Shown piece by piece: positions 35,793-44,530 of a DNA stretch of 64,000 bases; within the stretch, counting starts at the first letter, position 1, and every line of letters begins with the position of its first letter. The notes beneath the pieces were generated by a model that searched no databases, was not told where the DNA came from, and saw only the letters and a program-made list of their open reading frames with translations. Source of the DNA: an uncultured Lachnospiraceae bacterium (lineage in GTDB: Bacteria; Bacillota; Clostridia; Lachnospirales; Lachnospiraceae); the NCBI GenBank assembly GCA_910587635.1, contig CAJUNB010000038.1:1-64000 (forward strand), given 5' to 3'. A program made the translations under genes and the position numbers.

Positions 35793-36750
35793 AGTGAACA
35801 AAAGTAAAATTGAAAAGTCAGATAAAATCTATGTAGCCGGCCACAGAGGGCTGGTAGGAAGTGCCATTGTACGGGGACTGAAAAGGCAGGGATACCAAAA
35901 TATCGTCGGTAGAACCCATAAAGAGCTGGAACTGACAGAGCAGGCACAGGTCAGAGACTTTTTTGAAAAAGAGAAACCGGACGTGGTGGTATTGGCGGCT
36001 GCAAAAGTGGGAGGTATCAATGCCAATAATACGGCGCCGGCAGATTTTGCCTATGAAAATATGCAGGTACAGTGCAATGTTATCAAATGCTGTCACGATC
36101 ATCATGTGAAGAAACTGTTGTTTCTCGGCAGTACGTGTATTTATCCGAAGTTGGCACCACAGCCTATACCGGAAAATGCATTGCTCACCGGGCCTCTCGA
36201 GAGCACCAATGAAGGCTATGCGATCGCTAAGATCGCCGGGCTGGAAATGTGCAAATATTATAAACGTCAGTATGGAGATGACTTTATCAGTTGTATGCCT
36301 ACAAATCTGTACGGGCCCTATGATAATTACGATCTGAGGGGCTCTCATGTAATGCCGGCGATGATTCGTAAATTTCATGAAGCAAAGGTATCCGGTGCTC
36401 CTACCGTAGAGCTATGGGGAACGGGGACGCCTCTGCGAGAATTTCTCTATGTGGATGATATGGCGGACGCCTGCATTTATTTACTAGAGCATTATAGCGG
36501 AGAAGAGCACGTCAATATCGGAACGGGGAAAGAACTGACAATTGCCGACCTTGCCGGACTTGTAAAAAAGACAGTGGGATACGAGGGGGAGATTGTCTGG
36601 AACAGTGATATGCCGGACGGTACACCGAGAAAACTGACAGATGTGTCGAAACTGCATGGGATTGGCTGGACACACAAAGTAGAGTTGGAAGAGGGAATAA
36701 AACTTGCCTACGACTGGTTCCGGGAAAATGTAGAAAGTGCAAGGATGTAA
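35785..36750 (+). CDS. fcl: GDP-L-fucose synthase
   Basis: Epimerase-reductase converting the Gmd product to GDP-L-fucose. The 321-residue protein has the NADPH motif GHRGLVGSAI near 19-28, GSTCIYP near 113, catalytic YAIAK near 143-147, and PTNLYGPYDNY near 171. Two GTG starts are possible: 35785 (8-base overlap with gmd, used here) and 35794. The second gives a shorter tail before the fold and is equally plausible. manC follows after 16 bp, completing a GDP-fucose supply unit. Confidence 0.94.
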   Translation: MIKVNKSKIEKSDKIYVAGHRGLVGSAIVRGLKRQGYQNIVGRTHKELELTEQAQVRDFFEKEKPDVVVLAAAKVGGINANNTAPADFAYENMQVQCNVIKCCHDHHVKKLLFLGSTCIYPKLAPQPIPENALLTGPLESTNEGYAIAKIAGLEMCKYYKRQYGDDFISCMPTNLYGPYDNYDLRGSHVMPAMIRKFHEAKVSGAPTVELWGTGTPLREFLYVDDMADACIYLLEHYSGEEHVNIGTGKELTIADLAGLVKKTVGYEGEIVWNSDMPDGTPRKLTDVSKLHGIGWTHKVELEEGIKLAYDWFRENVESARM

Positions 36751-36766
36751 TGGAGAAAGATAAAGT

Positions 36767-37825
36767 ATGAAGCGATATGGAATTATAATGGCGGGCGGCA
36801 GTGGTACGAGGTTCTGGCCGTTGAGCAGAAGAAAGATGCCGAAACAGTTTTTGAATGTAACAGGAAAAGATGCCATGGTAAATGAGACGATAGACCGTCT
36901 CTTTCCTGTCATTGAAAAAGAAGATATTTTTATAGTAACGGGGAAAGATCAGGCGGAACTGACAGATAGGACTGTAAATGGCCGTCTTTCTAAAAGTCAT
37001 ATTCTGGCTGAGCCTGCTGCACGCAATACGGCTGCCTGTGTCGGTTATGCAGCTATGGAGCTCATAAGGAAATATGGCGATGGTATTATGGGTATTTTTT
37101 CTTCAGACCATTATATTAAAGACGAGGCAGGCTTCAGAGCAGTGCTGGAGCGGGCTGTGGAAGAGGCGGAAAAATCGGACAGTCTTGTGACCATTGGAAT
37201 TAAGCCCTATTTTCCTGCCACCGGTTACGGTTACATTAAAAGAAAAGACGCAGAGAGCCTGGAAGTGGAAGAATTTGTAGAGAAACCGGATCAGGAAACA
37301 GCTGAGAAATATCTGGAATCAGGGAATTATCTGTGGAACAGCGGCATGTTTGTCTGGAAAGCATCTGTTATCCTGAAACAGTTCGAAAAGCTTTTGCCAG
37401 ATATTTATGGGTATCTTATGGAAATTGGCGAAAGTATGGGGACGGAAAAGGAAAGAGATACCATTGAAGCAGTATATCCAAAGATTCCAAAGATTTCCAT
37501 TGACTATGGAATTATGGAGAGAGCAGAAAATGTACTTGTGCTGGAAGGGGATTTCGGCTGGAACGATGTAGGCAGTCTGGATGCAATAGAGATATTGCAT
37601 GAGACAGATGAGAATGGCAATGTCATCTGTGGAGAAAGCGTGAGTCTGGATGCCAAAAACTGTATCAGCTTTGGAACAGATAAGCTGATTGCCCTTTTGG
37701 GGGTATCGAATTTGATTGTCGCAGAGACGAAGGATACAGTTCTTGTTTGTGAAAAGAGCAGAGCACAGGATGTAAAAAAGATCGTGGAACGGCTGGAGGC
37801 CGACGGAAAAGAGCAGTATTTGTAA
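36767..37825 (+). CDS. manC: mannose-1-phosphate guanylyltransferase
   Basis: Makes GDP-mannose from mannose-1-phosphate and GTP, supplying Gmd. The 352 residues contain the nucleotidyltransferase signature MAGGSGTRFWPLSR at 8-21, EPAARNTA near 85-92, the FVEKP motif near 169, and NSGMF near 192. The phosphomannose isomerase domain of the bifunctional ManC type is absent, so ManA and a phosphomannomutase must come from elsewhere. It is the last clear member of the fucose group; an unknown membrane protein follows after 30 bp. Confidence 0.94.
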   Translation: MKRYGIIMAGGSGTRFWPLSRRKMPKQFLNVTGKDAMVNETIDRLFPVIEKEDIFIVTGKDQAELTDRTVNGRLSKSHILAEPAARNTAACVGYAAMELIRKYGDGIMGIFSSDHYIKDEAGFRAVLERAVEEAEKSDSLVTIGIKPYFPATGYGYIKRKDAESLEVEEFVEKPDQETAEKYLESGNYLWNSGMFVWKASVILKQFEKLLPDIYGYLMEIGESMGTEKERDTIEAVYPKIPKISIDYGIMERAENVLVLEGDFGWNDVGSLDAIEILHETDENGNVICGESVSLDAKNCISFGTDKLIALLGVSNLIVAETKDTVLVCEKSRAQDVKKIVERLEADGKEQYL

Positions 37826-37855
37826 ACTGTACGAAAGGGAAACAGCAAAAATAAA

Positions 37856-39511
37856 ATGATACTGTTTATATTATGTGTAACGGTAGTTCCTGTGCTTGCG
37901 GGACTTGCCTGTATGAGACTGAAAAGAGAAAAGGAAACGATGACCCTGACGGAAGCCTATATGATGGGATTGCTTGTTTTGTTTCTGTTGGGGGAAGTCG
38001 CTGCCTGCCTGGTGATCAAACTGGATGGAAGCTTTTCTTTCTATTGCAAAATACTATCGGGGGCAGTCATTGTCTGGTGCCTGCTCTCTGTACTGTTGGG
38101 CTGGAAAATGGGTAAGGAGCTGTTGCGCCATGTTCCGGTCTTTTTTAGATTGAGAGAGGGAACTCGTCACCCCAGACGGAGGATAGTGGAATGGGCAGTT
38201 CTCATCGCGTTGATTGCCGTGCAGGCAGGAGGATATTTTCTGTTTGTGCCGGAGACAGGAAGCGATACGATGGCAGAGACAATAGGGGTGACGTTGATGA
38301 GCGATACGGTATTCCAGTATAATCCGGTCACCGGAATGGCATTGGAGTATGGTATGTACCCGATTTATAAATTGGCTTCTCTGCCTCTTTTATACAGTAG
38401 TCTGTGCAGGCTTTGCGGACTGCCACTGCAGACGTTTCTGTTTTTTTTGCTCCCTTTTTGGATGATTCTCATAAACTTAGGAGTTATGTCTGTCTGGAGT
38501 AATATTCTGATAGAAGAATCTGTAGGGGAATATAAAGAGAAACGGCGTCTGTTCCTGATCTTTATCAGTCTGCTGATCGTTATGGGAGACAGTGAAAAAA
38601 CATCATTTGCTTGGTTATTGCTGCACAGTGGATGGAGAGGAACGACGGCTGTCGCCGCTTTTGTCATTCCTTTTGGTGTCTACATAGCCTATACCATGTT
38701 TCAAAAGAAAGAATGGATATTCGGAAGTGTGGGAATTTTTCTGTCTCTGTGTGGCTTTGTCTTTACGAGACCTTTGCGTTTGCCAGAAAGTTTTGCTTTT
38801 ACAGGACAGGATACGGGCAGACAATGGGGGATGCTCTTACTCGTTGTGATAGGATTGTACCTCGCCAGAGAGAAAGCAAAGAAACGCTGGAAACTGCAGG
38901 AAGCGGTATTTCTAGGTATGTGCCTGATGCTCAGTCTGATATCCGGGAGCACTTTTGCCTATCTGGGCGTCGGCTATGTCATGACCTGCCTGTGGGGAAT
39001 TGCGGAAGAAAGAAAAAAGGGGACTTCTCTATTTGTTGGATTTTTTATTGCGATCTGTATGGCCGGTACGGTACTTCCCTTTCATGGGAATGCGTTAAAA
39101 AAGTGGCATGTTTCGGAAGCGGATCTGGAAATTCAGGATAAAATTACACAATATGCGGGAAATTATGAAGGGACAGTTATGCTTGTGGCACCTGAGCACG
39201 TTATGGAACAGGCGAGACTGCAAAATGACAATATCATACTGCCCTATGGAAAGGATCTGTGGTATGGCTTTACGTGGTATGGAAAAAAATCCTGTAATCA
39301 GGAAATTGCAGATGTGTATACAGAAAAGGAAGTCATGCTGTATGAGCAGATGAAAGTGGACTATAAACAGCCGGATACGATGGCGGCTTTGGTGTCAGAA
39401 ACTGATTGCCGACTTCTCGTACTGCGGGAAGAGATGAGTGAAGAAGCAAAGGCGCAGTATGGATGGCACATGGCTGAAAAGACAGAAGGGTATGCTATTT
39501 ACTATAAATAG
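37856..39511 (+). CDS. polytopic membrane protein (possibly DUF6077-like)
   Basis: 551-residue protein with roughly eleven membrane helices and a soluble C-terminal part of about 110 residues (from about 435). It resembles large Lachnospiraceae membrane proteins found in polysaccharide loci, tentatively the DUF6077 group, but I cannot confirm the family from sequence alone. The acidic residues after the fourth helix (PETGSDTMAETIG) could be a GT-C-type active loop. It probably belongs to the gmd transcript. Its TAG stop forms part of the -35 box of the next operon's promoter. Confidence 0.6.
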   Translation: MILFILCVTVVPVLAGLACMRLKREKETMTLTEAYMMGLLVLFLLGEVAACLVIKLDGSFSFYCKILSGAVIVWCLLSVLLGWKMGKELLRHVPVFFRLREGTRHPRRRIVEWAVLIALIAVQAGGYFLFVPETGSDTMAETIGVTLMSDTVFQYNPVTGMALEYGMYPIYKLASLPLLYSSLCRLCGLPLQTFLFFLLPFWMILINLGVMSVWSNILIEESVGEYKEKRRLFLIFISLLIVMGDSEKTSFAWLLLHSGWRGTTAVAAFVIPFGVYIAYTMFQKKEWIFGSVGIFLSLCGFVFTRPLRLPESFAFTGQDTGRQWGMLLLVVIGLYLAREKAKKRWKLQEAVFLGMCLMLSLISGSTFAYLGVGYVMTCLWGIAEERKKGTSLFVGFFIAICMAGTVLPFHGNALKKWHVSEADLEIQDKITQYAGNYEGTVMLVAPEHVMEQARLQNDNIILPYGKDLWYGFTWYGKKSCNQEIADVYTEKEVMLYEQMKVDYKQPDTMAALVSETDCRLLVLREEMSEEAKAQYGWHMAEKTEGYAIYYK

Positions 39512-39537
39512 ACAATTTTTCCAAATGGTGCTATACT
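39509..39537 (+). promoter_or_regulatory. promoter of the polysaccharide operon
   Basis: TAGACA (39509-39514), a 17-bp spacer and TATACT (39532-39537). The TAG of the -35 is the stop codon of the preceding gene. Transcription would start near 39544, giving a leader of about 115 nt that contains the 59-bp element at 39569-39627. Confidence 0.6.
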
Positions 39538-39548
39538 GCACGTAGGCC

Positions 39549-39564
39549 ATGAGCAGGAACTCAT
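39549..39564 (+). other. leader hairpin ATGAG-CAGGAA-CTCAT
   Basis: A 5-bp stem presents AGGA in a six-base loop just after the expected transcription start of the polysaccharide operon. GGA exposed in a six-base loop resembles CsrA/RsmA binding sites. This is a resemblance only. Confidence 0.4.
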
Positions 39565-39568
39565 TTAA

Positions 39569-39627
39569 ATTCGCCCGGATGGGCATCAGTAATGTGCGGA
39601 GCACATTATGGGAGGAGTCCTGATGTC
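39569..39627 (+). repeat. 59-bp leader element, copy 1
   Basis: It contains GCCC-GGAT-GGGC, the strong hairpin AATGTGC-GGA-GCACATT, and GGAGGAGTCCTGATGTC. An equally long copy at 53438-53496, in the leader of the pseudaminic acid operon, differs at only a few positions. Both lie between a predicted promoter and the first gene of a glycan operon. Confidence 0.75.
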
Positions 39628-39659
39628 AGGTGCAAAGGAAATGAAACCAGGAGCGGATC

Positions 39660-40592
39660 ATGAAATTATTGAGTGTAGTCGTTCCCTGTTACAATGAAGA
39701 GGAGAATGTATCCTATTTTTATGAAGAACTGATGAAGCAGGAAGCAGCTCTGAAGGAGCGGGATATTCGACTGGAGCTGATTTACGTGGATGACGGTTCT
39801 GGTGACAGGACGGCCGAGGAAGTCAAAAAACTGCACAATGTGGATAAAAGAGTTCATCTTGTATCTTTTTCCAGAAATTTTGGGAAAGAGGCAGGAATCT
39901 ATGCCGGTTTGAAAAAAGCGGCAGGAGATTATGTGGTACTGATGGATGCGGATCTGCAGGATCCGCCTTCTTTGCTGCCGGAAATGCTGCACTATCTGGA
40001 AGAAGAGGGATATGATTCTGTTGCTACCAGGCGGGTGACACGAAAAGGAGAGCCTGTAATCCGTTCTTTTTTTGCCAGGAGATTTTATCGGTTGATGAAA
40101 CGGATTTCCCATACGGAAATCGTGGATGGCGCCAGAGATTACCGGCTGATGAAGCGGCCCGTAGTGGATGCGATTCTGTCCATGACGGAATATAACCGGT
40201 TTACAAAAGGTATCTTTGGCTGGGTGGGATTTCGGACGAAATGGCTGGAATATGAAAATATCGAACGGACAAAGGGCGAGACAAAGTGGAATTTCTGGAA
40301 GCTTTTTTTGTACTCCCTGGATGGGATTCTGGCTTTTTCCACGATGCCGCTTGCTTTTGTATCGGTTCTGGGTCTTGTTTTCTGTTTACTGGCTTTCGTC
40401 CTCATTTTATTTACGATTGTCAGGACAGCCATATTTGGAGATCCCACATCGGGCTGGCCATCTCTCGTATGTATTATTTCCCTGATCAGCGGAGTACAGC
40501 TACTCTGTCTGGGAATTGTGGGACAATATTTGTCAAAGATGTATATGGAAGTGAAAAACAGACCAATTTATTTGATAAAGGAAGAGTTTTAA
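39660..40592 (+). CDS. GtrB/ArnC-like polyprenyl-phosphate glycosyltransferase
   Basis: 310-residue GT2 enzyme with a cytoplasmic catalytic domain (SVVVPCYNEEENVSYFY near 5, YVDDGSGDRT near 43, MDADLQDPP near 97) and two C-terminal membrane helices (about 235-260 and 270-295). The organisation is that of GtrB/ArnC/DpmA enzymes that load glucose or another sugar onto undecaprenyl phosphate for use outside the membrane. GGAGCGGATC precedes the ATG. It is the first gene of the polysaccharide operon, 8 bp before another GT2. Confidence 0.9.
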   Translation: MKLLSVVVPCYNEEENVSYFYEELMKQEAALKERDIRLELIYVDDGSGDRTAEEVKKLHNVDKRVHLVSFSRNFGKEAGIYAGLKKAAGDYVVLMDADLQDPPSLLPEMLHYLEEEGYDSVATRRVTRKGEPVIRSFFARRFYRLMKRISHTEIVDGARDYRLMKRPVVDAILSMTEYNRFTKGIFGWVGFRTKWLEYENIERTKGETKWNFWKLFLYSLDGILAFSTMPLAFVSVLGLVFCLLAFVLILFTIVRTAIFGDPTSGWPSLVCIISLISGVQLLCLGIVGQYLSKMYMEVKNRPIYLIKEEF

Positions 40593-40600
40593 ACTGTCTT

Positions 40601-41353
40601 ATGGAGACAAAAATAAGTATTATTATTCCGGTCTACAATACGGAAGCTTTTCTGGAAGATACGATCCGGTCTGTATTGGAGCAGGAAGAGACTGACTGGG
40701 AGCTTCTTCTAGTGGATGACTGTTCTACAGATAAAAGTGTACAGATCATAGAAAAATTTACAGTGCAGGACGAGAGGATCAGATTACTGCGCCAGAAAGA
40801 AAACCGGGGAGCGGCCGTGGCAAGGAACCGGGGCGTAGAAGAGGCAAAAGGGAGGTATATCGCTTTTCTGGATGGGGATGATCTGTGGATGCCCCGGCGG
40901 TTGTCTGCCCAGCTGGCACTGATGGAGAAAAAGCGGGTGGGTTTTGTATTCAGCGGCTACGAATTTGCCGATGAAAAGGGACAGGGTACAGGAAAGATTG
41001 TGAAAGTACCTGAAGTGCTTACGTACCGTGAGGCTTTGAAAAATACGACGATATTTACCTCTACCGTACTGTTTGATACTGAGATTGTCCCCAGAGAGTT
41101 AATTCGTATGCCTCATGTGAAGAGTGAGGATACGGCAACCTGGTGGAATATACTGCGTCATGGATATCGGGCGTATGGATTGGATGAAAATCTGGTGCTC
41201 TATCGGAGAAGCAGCGGTACTCTTTCTTCCAACAAGGTAGAAGCAATCCGAAGAGTCTGGAATCTTTATCGGAATGTGGAAGGGCTATCCTTGCCATACA
41301 GCATGTATAATTTCGCATTCTACGCAGTGCGTGCGGTTCTGCGCAGAGTTTGA
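40601..41353 (+). CDS. family 2 glycosyltransferase
   Basis: 250-residue soluble GT2 enzyme. METKISIIIPVYNTEAFLED starts the fold, VDDCSTDKS follows near 38, and FLDGDDLW near 88 carries the metal-binding DGD. A longer reading in the same frame is rejected because it runs back through the previous gene and this ATG opens a canonical GT-A domain. Acceptor and sugar cannot be told. It lies between the lipid-sugar synthase and the priming transferase. Confidence 0.87.
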   Translation: METKISIIIPVYNTEAFLEDTIRSVLEQEETDWELLLVDDCSTDKSVQIIEKFTVQDERIRLLRQKENRGAAVARNRGVEEAKGRYIAFLDGDDLWMPRRLSAQLALMEKKRVGFVFSGYEFADEKGQGTGKIVKVPEVLTYREALKNTTIFTSTVLFDTEIVPRELIRMPHVKSEDTATWWNILRHGYRAYGLDENLVLYRRSSGTLSSNKVEAIRRVWNLYRNVEGLSLPYSMYNFAFYAVRAVLRRV

Positions 41354-41366
41354 GGAGACAGACAAG

Positions 41367-42773
41367 ATGAGAAAACTGGAAATCTACAAAAGGCTCATAT
41401 TGATTTTCATGTCGTCTATCTGCATTGCCCTGCAGATGGGAATCTACGCAGTATTTTGGTATGGATATTACAGTGAGCGTATGTACCTGAAATTTTACTT
41501 TAAAGGACATCTGCTCATGTTGTTTGTGTATGTCGTTTTATTGTTTTTCTTTTCGCAGATGTATGGAGGGATGCGTATCGGCTATCTCCGGGCAGGCGAG
41601 GTAATGTTTTCTCAGGTATTTGCCACTGTTTGTGTCAATGCCATTACGTATCTTCAGATGTGTCTGATGGTAAGAGGTTTTTTGGATATAGCCCCGATGT
41701 TCTATATGACATTGTCTGAGGGAGCTGTCATTGTTCTGTGGACGCTTGGCAGTTCTGCTATCTATAAGAGAATTTTTTCTCCCAGAAATCTTTTGCTCGT
41801 ATATGGAGATCGTCCGGCGGAAGATATTCTTCACAAATTTGGGACAAGAAAAGATAAATATCAGGTGAACAAAAGCATCCATATCAGTATCGGGGCGGAG
41901 GAGATCTGCCGGGAGATCGAAGCGGCCTATGACGGCGTCGTGCTCTGGGATATTCCTGCAGAAATTCGAAACAAAATCTATAAGTTTTGTTTTGGCATGG
42001 GTATCCGGGTCTATATTATGCCGAAAATACCGGATATTTTGATCAAAGGTGCAGATCAGCTTCACCTTTTTGATACGCCGATACTGCTGACCCGGGAATA
42101 TGTACTGAGTTTTGAACAGCGTATGGCAAAACGGATCATTGATTTTGTCTGTGCCTTTATTCTTTGTTTGATTACTTCACCGATCATGCTGTTGACGGCC
42201 ATAGCCATCAAACTGTATGACAGAGGTCCGGTACTGTACAAGCAGATACGATGTACAAGGGATATGAAAGAATTTTATATTCTGAAGTTCCGCAGTATGA
42301 AGGTAGATGCAGAGAAAGACGGAGTGGCAAGGCTGGCTGCAAAACATGATGACAGAATTACGCCAGTGGGGAGATTTATCCGTATGGTACGGATTGATGA
42401 GCTGCCCCAGTTGTTCAATATTCTAAAAGGGGAGATGACGTTTATCGGTCCCAGACCGGAGCGGCCGGAGATTATTGAGCAGTATATGAAGGACATGCCG
42501 GAATTCCTGTTCCGTACAAAGGTAAAAGCCGGACTGGCAGGATACGCTCAGGTATATGGGAAATATAATACGACTCCTTATGATAAATTAAAACTGGATT
42601 TATTTTATATTGAGAACTATTCCATTTGGCTGGATATTAAGCTGATGCTGTTGACGTTAAAAATACTGTTCAAGCCGGACAGTACAGAGGGCGTGGACAG
42701 CAGTCAGACAACGGCGCTGAAAAATGAAAGTGAACACTATGACAGAGAAGGAATGGATGAGGGAAGGCATTGA
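41367..42773 (+). CDS. undecaprenyl-phosphate sugar phosphotransferase (priming enzyme)
   Basis: Polyprenyl glycosylphosphotransferase of 468 residues that starts repeat-unit synthesis by adding a sugar-1-phosphate to undecaprenyl phosphate. The N-terminal half has four or five membrane helices and a degraded nucleotide-fold region. The C-terminal catalytic domain begins at KRIIDFVCAFILCLITSPIM near 260 and holds KFRSMKVDAEKDG, RIDELPQLFNILKGEM and GPRPERPE. The start follows TGAGGAGACAGACAAG. It overlaps the Wzz-like gene by 50 bases. The class is WbaP/WcaJ-like; the sugar is unknown. Confidence 0.93.
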   Translation: MRKLEIYKRLILIFMSSICIALQMGIYAVFWYGYYSERMYLKFYFKGHLLMLFVYVVLLFFFSQMYGGMRIGYLRAGEVMFSQVFATVCVNAITYLQMCLMVRGFLDIAPMFYMTLSEGAVIVLWTLGSSAIYKRIFSPRNLLLVYGDRPAEDILHKFGTRKDKYQVNKSIHISIGAEEICREIEAAYDGVVLWDIPAEIRNKIYKFCFGMGIRVYIMPKIPDILIKGADQLHLFDTPILLTREYVLSFEQRMAKRIIDFVCAFILCLITSPIMLLTAIAIKLYDRGPVLYKQIRCTRDMKEFYILKFRSMKVDAEKDGVARLAAKHDDRITPVGRFIRMVRIDELPQLFNILKGEMTFIGPRPERPEIIEQYMKDMPEFLFRTKVKAGLAGYAQVYGKYNTTPYDKLKLDLFYIENYSIWLDIKLMLLTLKILFKPDSTEGVDSSQTTALKNESEHYDREGMDEGRH

Positions 42774-43746
42774 TCTGAAGCTGATGGCCCTTTTATATCG
42801 TAAAAAAATATGGATTTCTCTTGTAGGTATGCTGGTCGGTGCAGTTTTCGCCGGTGGGCTTTATTTTCTCATGCATGTGCTGTATGCTCCTGCCAGGGAA
42901 TATGAGGCAGTGTCCAAGCTGTATCTGACATTTGCAAAAGATGACGACGGGGATGCTTATCAGTATTATAACGGGTATACATGGAACGATCTGATGAAGA
43001 CAGAGCCGATTATGGATAAAATCATGGACACTTTGCTGAAAGAGACGGACTATGCGGGAGATAAAGAGACACTGCGTCGAGATGTGGAAGCAGCTGTTTC
43101 TGCGGATATCCTGTCGGATATCCGTCTGTTGACAGTTACGGTGAGAACGGAGAGCCCGGAGATGACAGATGCTATTATACGGGCGGCGGAAGAAGCGTTG
43201 ATCCGGTTCGGCGGGGAAATGACAGAATTTGATAGCATAGAAGTGATCGAGCACGGGCAGGCCGGACTTGTGGCAGTGGAGGATGAGACCGTGCGGGCCT
43301 GCGTTGCGGGAGCCGTCGGGGGGCTGCTGGCTTCCCTGATCGGCTTGGCAATGGCGCTTGTGCTGGATGGTTCTGTCTATGTGCCCTCTGATTTCGAAAA
43401 ACGCTATCCCTATCCGGTGTTGGGGGTGACCTTTGCCGGAAATGAAGAGGCAGGCAGAGAGTGGCTGAATACTCATGTGGATATTATGAAAGAAGAGTGG
43501 GAGAAGCTTATCTATGTAGATACAGGCAGCCCTAAAATAGAAATTCCCGGGGAGGGGCTGTCAGGGCAGGCTGGTATTGTTTTGCAGATCCCTTATGGCA
43601 GAGGGAACGGGAAGCTGCTGGAGAGATGGGTTCGAGAGGCGGAGTTTCTGAAAGGCGTCATTGTGGGGGCAGTCATTACCGAGGCAGATCTGGGACTGTA
43701 CCGGCTGTACTTTGTCGGGTTTGGCAGAAAGAATGGACGGAGATGA
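42724..43746 (+). CDS. Wzz-like chain-length determinant
   Basis: 340-residue membrane protein of the Wzz/polysaccharide co-polymerase type. One helix is near 30-52, an extracytoplasmic domain of about 140 residues follows, and a second helix is near 195-218. A C-terminal cytoplasmic part lacks a Walker motif, so it is a tyrosine-kinase-like co-polymerase without the kinase. It overlaps the priming transferase by 50 bases; an in-frame ATG at 42739 would shorten the overlap. It should set polymer length with the EpsG-like protein. Confidence 0.82.
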   Translation: MKVNTMTEKEWMREGIDLKLMALLYRKKIWISLVGMLVGAVFAGGLYFLMHVLYAPAREYEAVSKLYLTFAKDDDGDAYQYYNGYTWNDLMKTEPIMDKIMDTLLKETDYAGDKETLRRDVEAAVSADILSDIRLLTVTVRTESPEMTDAIIRAAEEALIRFGGEMTEFDSIEVIEHGQAGLVAVEDETVRACVAGAVGGLLASLIGLAMALVLDGSVYVPSDFEKRYPYPVLGVTFAGNEEAGREWLNTHVDIMKEEWEKLIYVDTGSPKIEIPGEGLSGQAGIVLQIPYGRGNGKLLERWVREAEFLKGVIVGAVITEADLGLYRLYFVGFGRKNGRR

Positions 43747-43750
43747 AAAG

Positions 43751-44530
43751 ATGGAACTGCAGCTGCTTATTTCGGCCGTGAACCAGGATCCGGCAAAGCT
43801 GGCAGAAAAAATGAATATCCGCTGCGATGGGATTTTGATCAATCAGTGTAGTCATTTCGGGTATGAGGAAATCGAACGGGAAGGGCACAGGATCAGAGTC
43901 TATTCCCTGCGGGAAAAAGGGGTGGGGTTGAGCCGGAACAATGCTCTGCTGCGGGCGGACCGGGATATCTGTCTGTTTTCCGACGAGGATATTGTCTATG
44001 AAGATGATTATCCTGAGAAAGTTATCGGGGAATTTGAAAAACACCCCCAGGCAGATATGCTTCTTTTCAATGTGGAAGTATGTAAGTCGCGGCGGACATA
44101 TCATATTGATTCCTTTGGGAGAGTACGGCTCTATAACTGTGGCAGATATCCGGCCTACAGTTTTGCACTGCGCAGGGAAGTGATGCACAGAAAAAATCTT
44201 TCCTTTTCTCTTTTGTTTGGCGGCGGGGCCCGTTACAGCAACGGGGAGGACAGCCTGTTTATCCGGGATTGTATCAAAAAGGGGATGCGGGTCTACAAGA
44301 CGCCGGTTACGATAGGCAGGGAACAGGAACGGGAATCCACCTGGTTTTCCGGGTATCATAAAAAGTTTTTCTTTGACAGAGGCGTACTGTATGTACATTT
44401 GTATGGCAGGCTGGCGAAGCTGATGGCGCTGCAGTTTCTGTTTCGTCACAGAGCAGTGATGTGCCGGGAAATACCGATGAAAAAAGCCTTTAAGATTATG
44501 TGTGACGGAATCAGAGAAGCGGAGAGCTGA
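43751..44530 (+). CDS. glycosyltransferase, GT2-like
   Basis: 259-residue GT-A type protein. The nucleotide-binding half is atypical: it starts MELQLLISAVNQDPAKLAE. SREKGVGLSRNNALLRAD is read as SLREKGVGLSRNNALLRAD near 50-68, and LFSDEDIVYEDDYPEK near 73-88 supplies the acidic metal site. The start at 43751 is preferred because GGAG lies eight bases upstream and it does not overlap the Wzz stop; 43733 is the alternative. It ends in a one-base overlap (TGATG) with the polymerase gene. The donor sugar is unknown. Confidence 0.75.
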   Translation: MELQLLISAVNQDPAKLAEKMNIRCDGILINQCSHFGYEEIEREGHRIRVYSLREKGVGLSRNNALLRADRDICLFSDEDIVYEDDYPEKVIGEFEKHPQADMLLFNVEVCKSRRTYHIDSFGRVRLYNCGRYPAYSFALRREVMHRKNLSFSLLFGGGARYSNGEDSLFIRDCIKKGMRVYKTPVTIGREQERESTWFSGYHKKFFFDRGVLYVHLYGRLAKLMALQFLFRHRAVMCREIPMKKAFKIMCDGIREAES

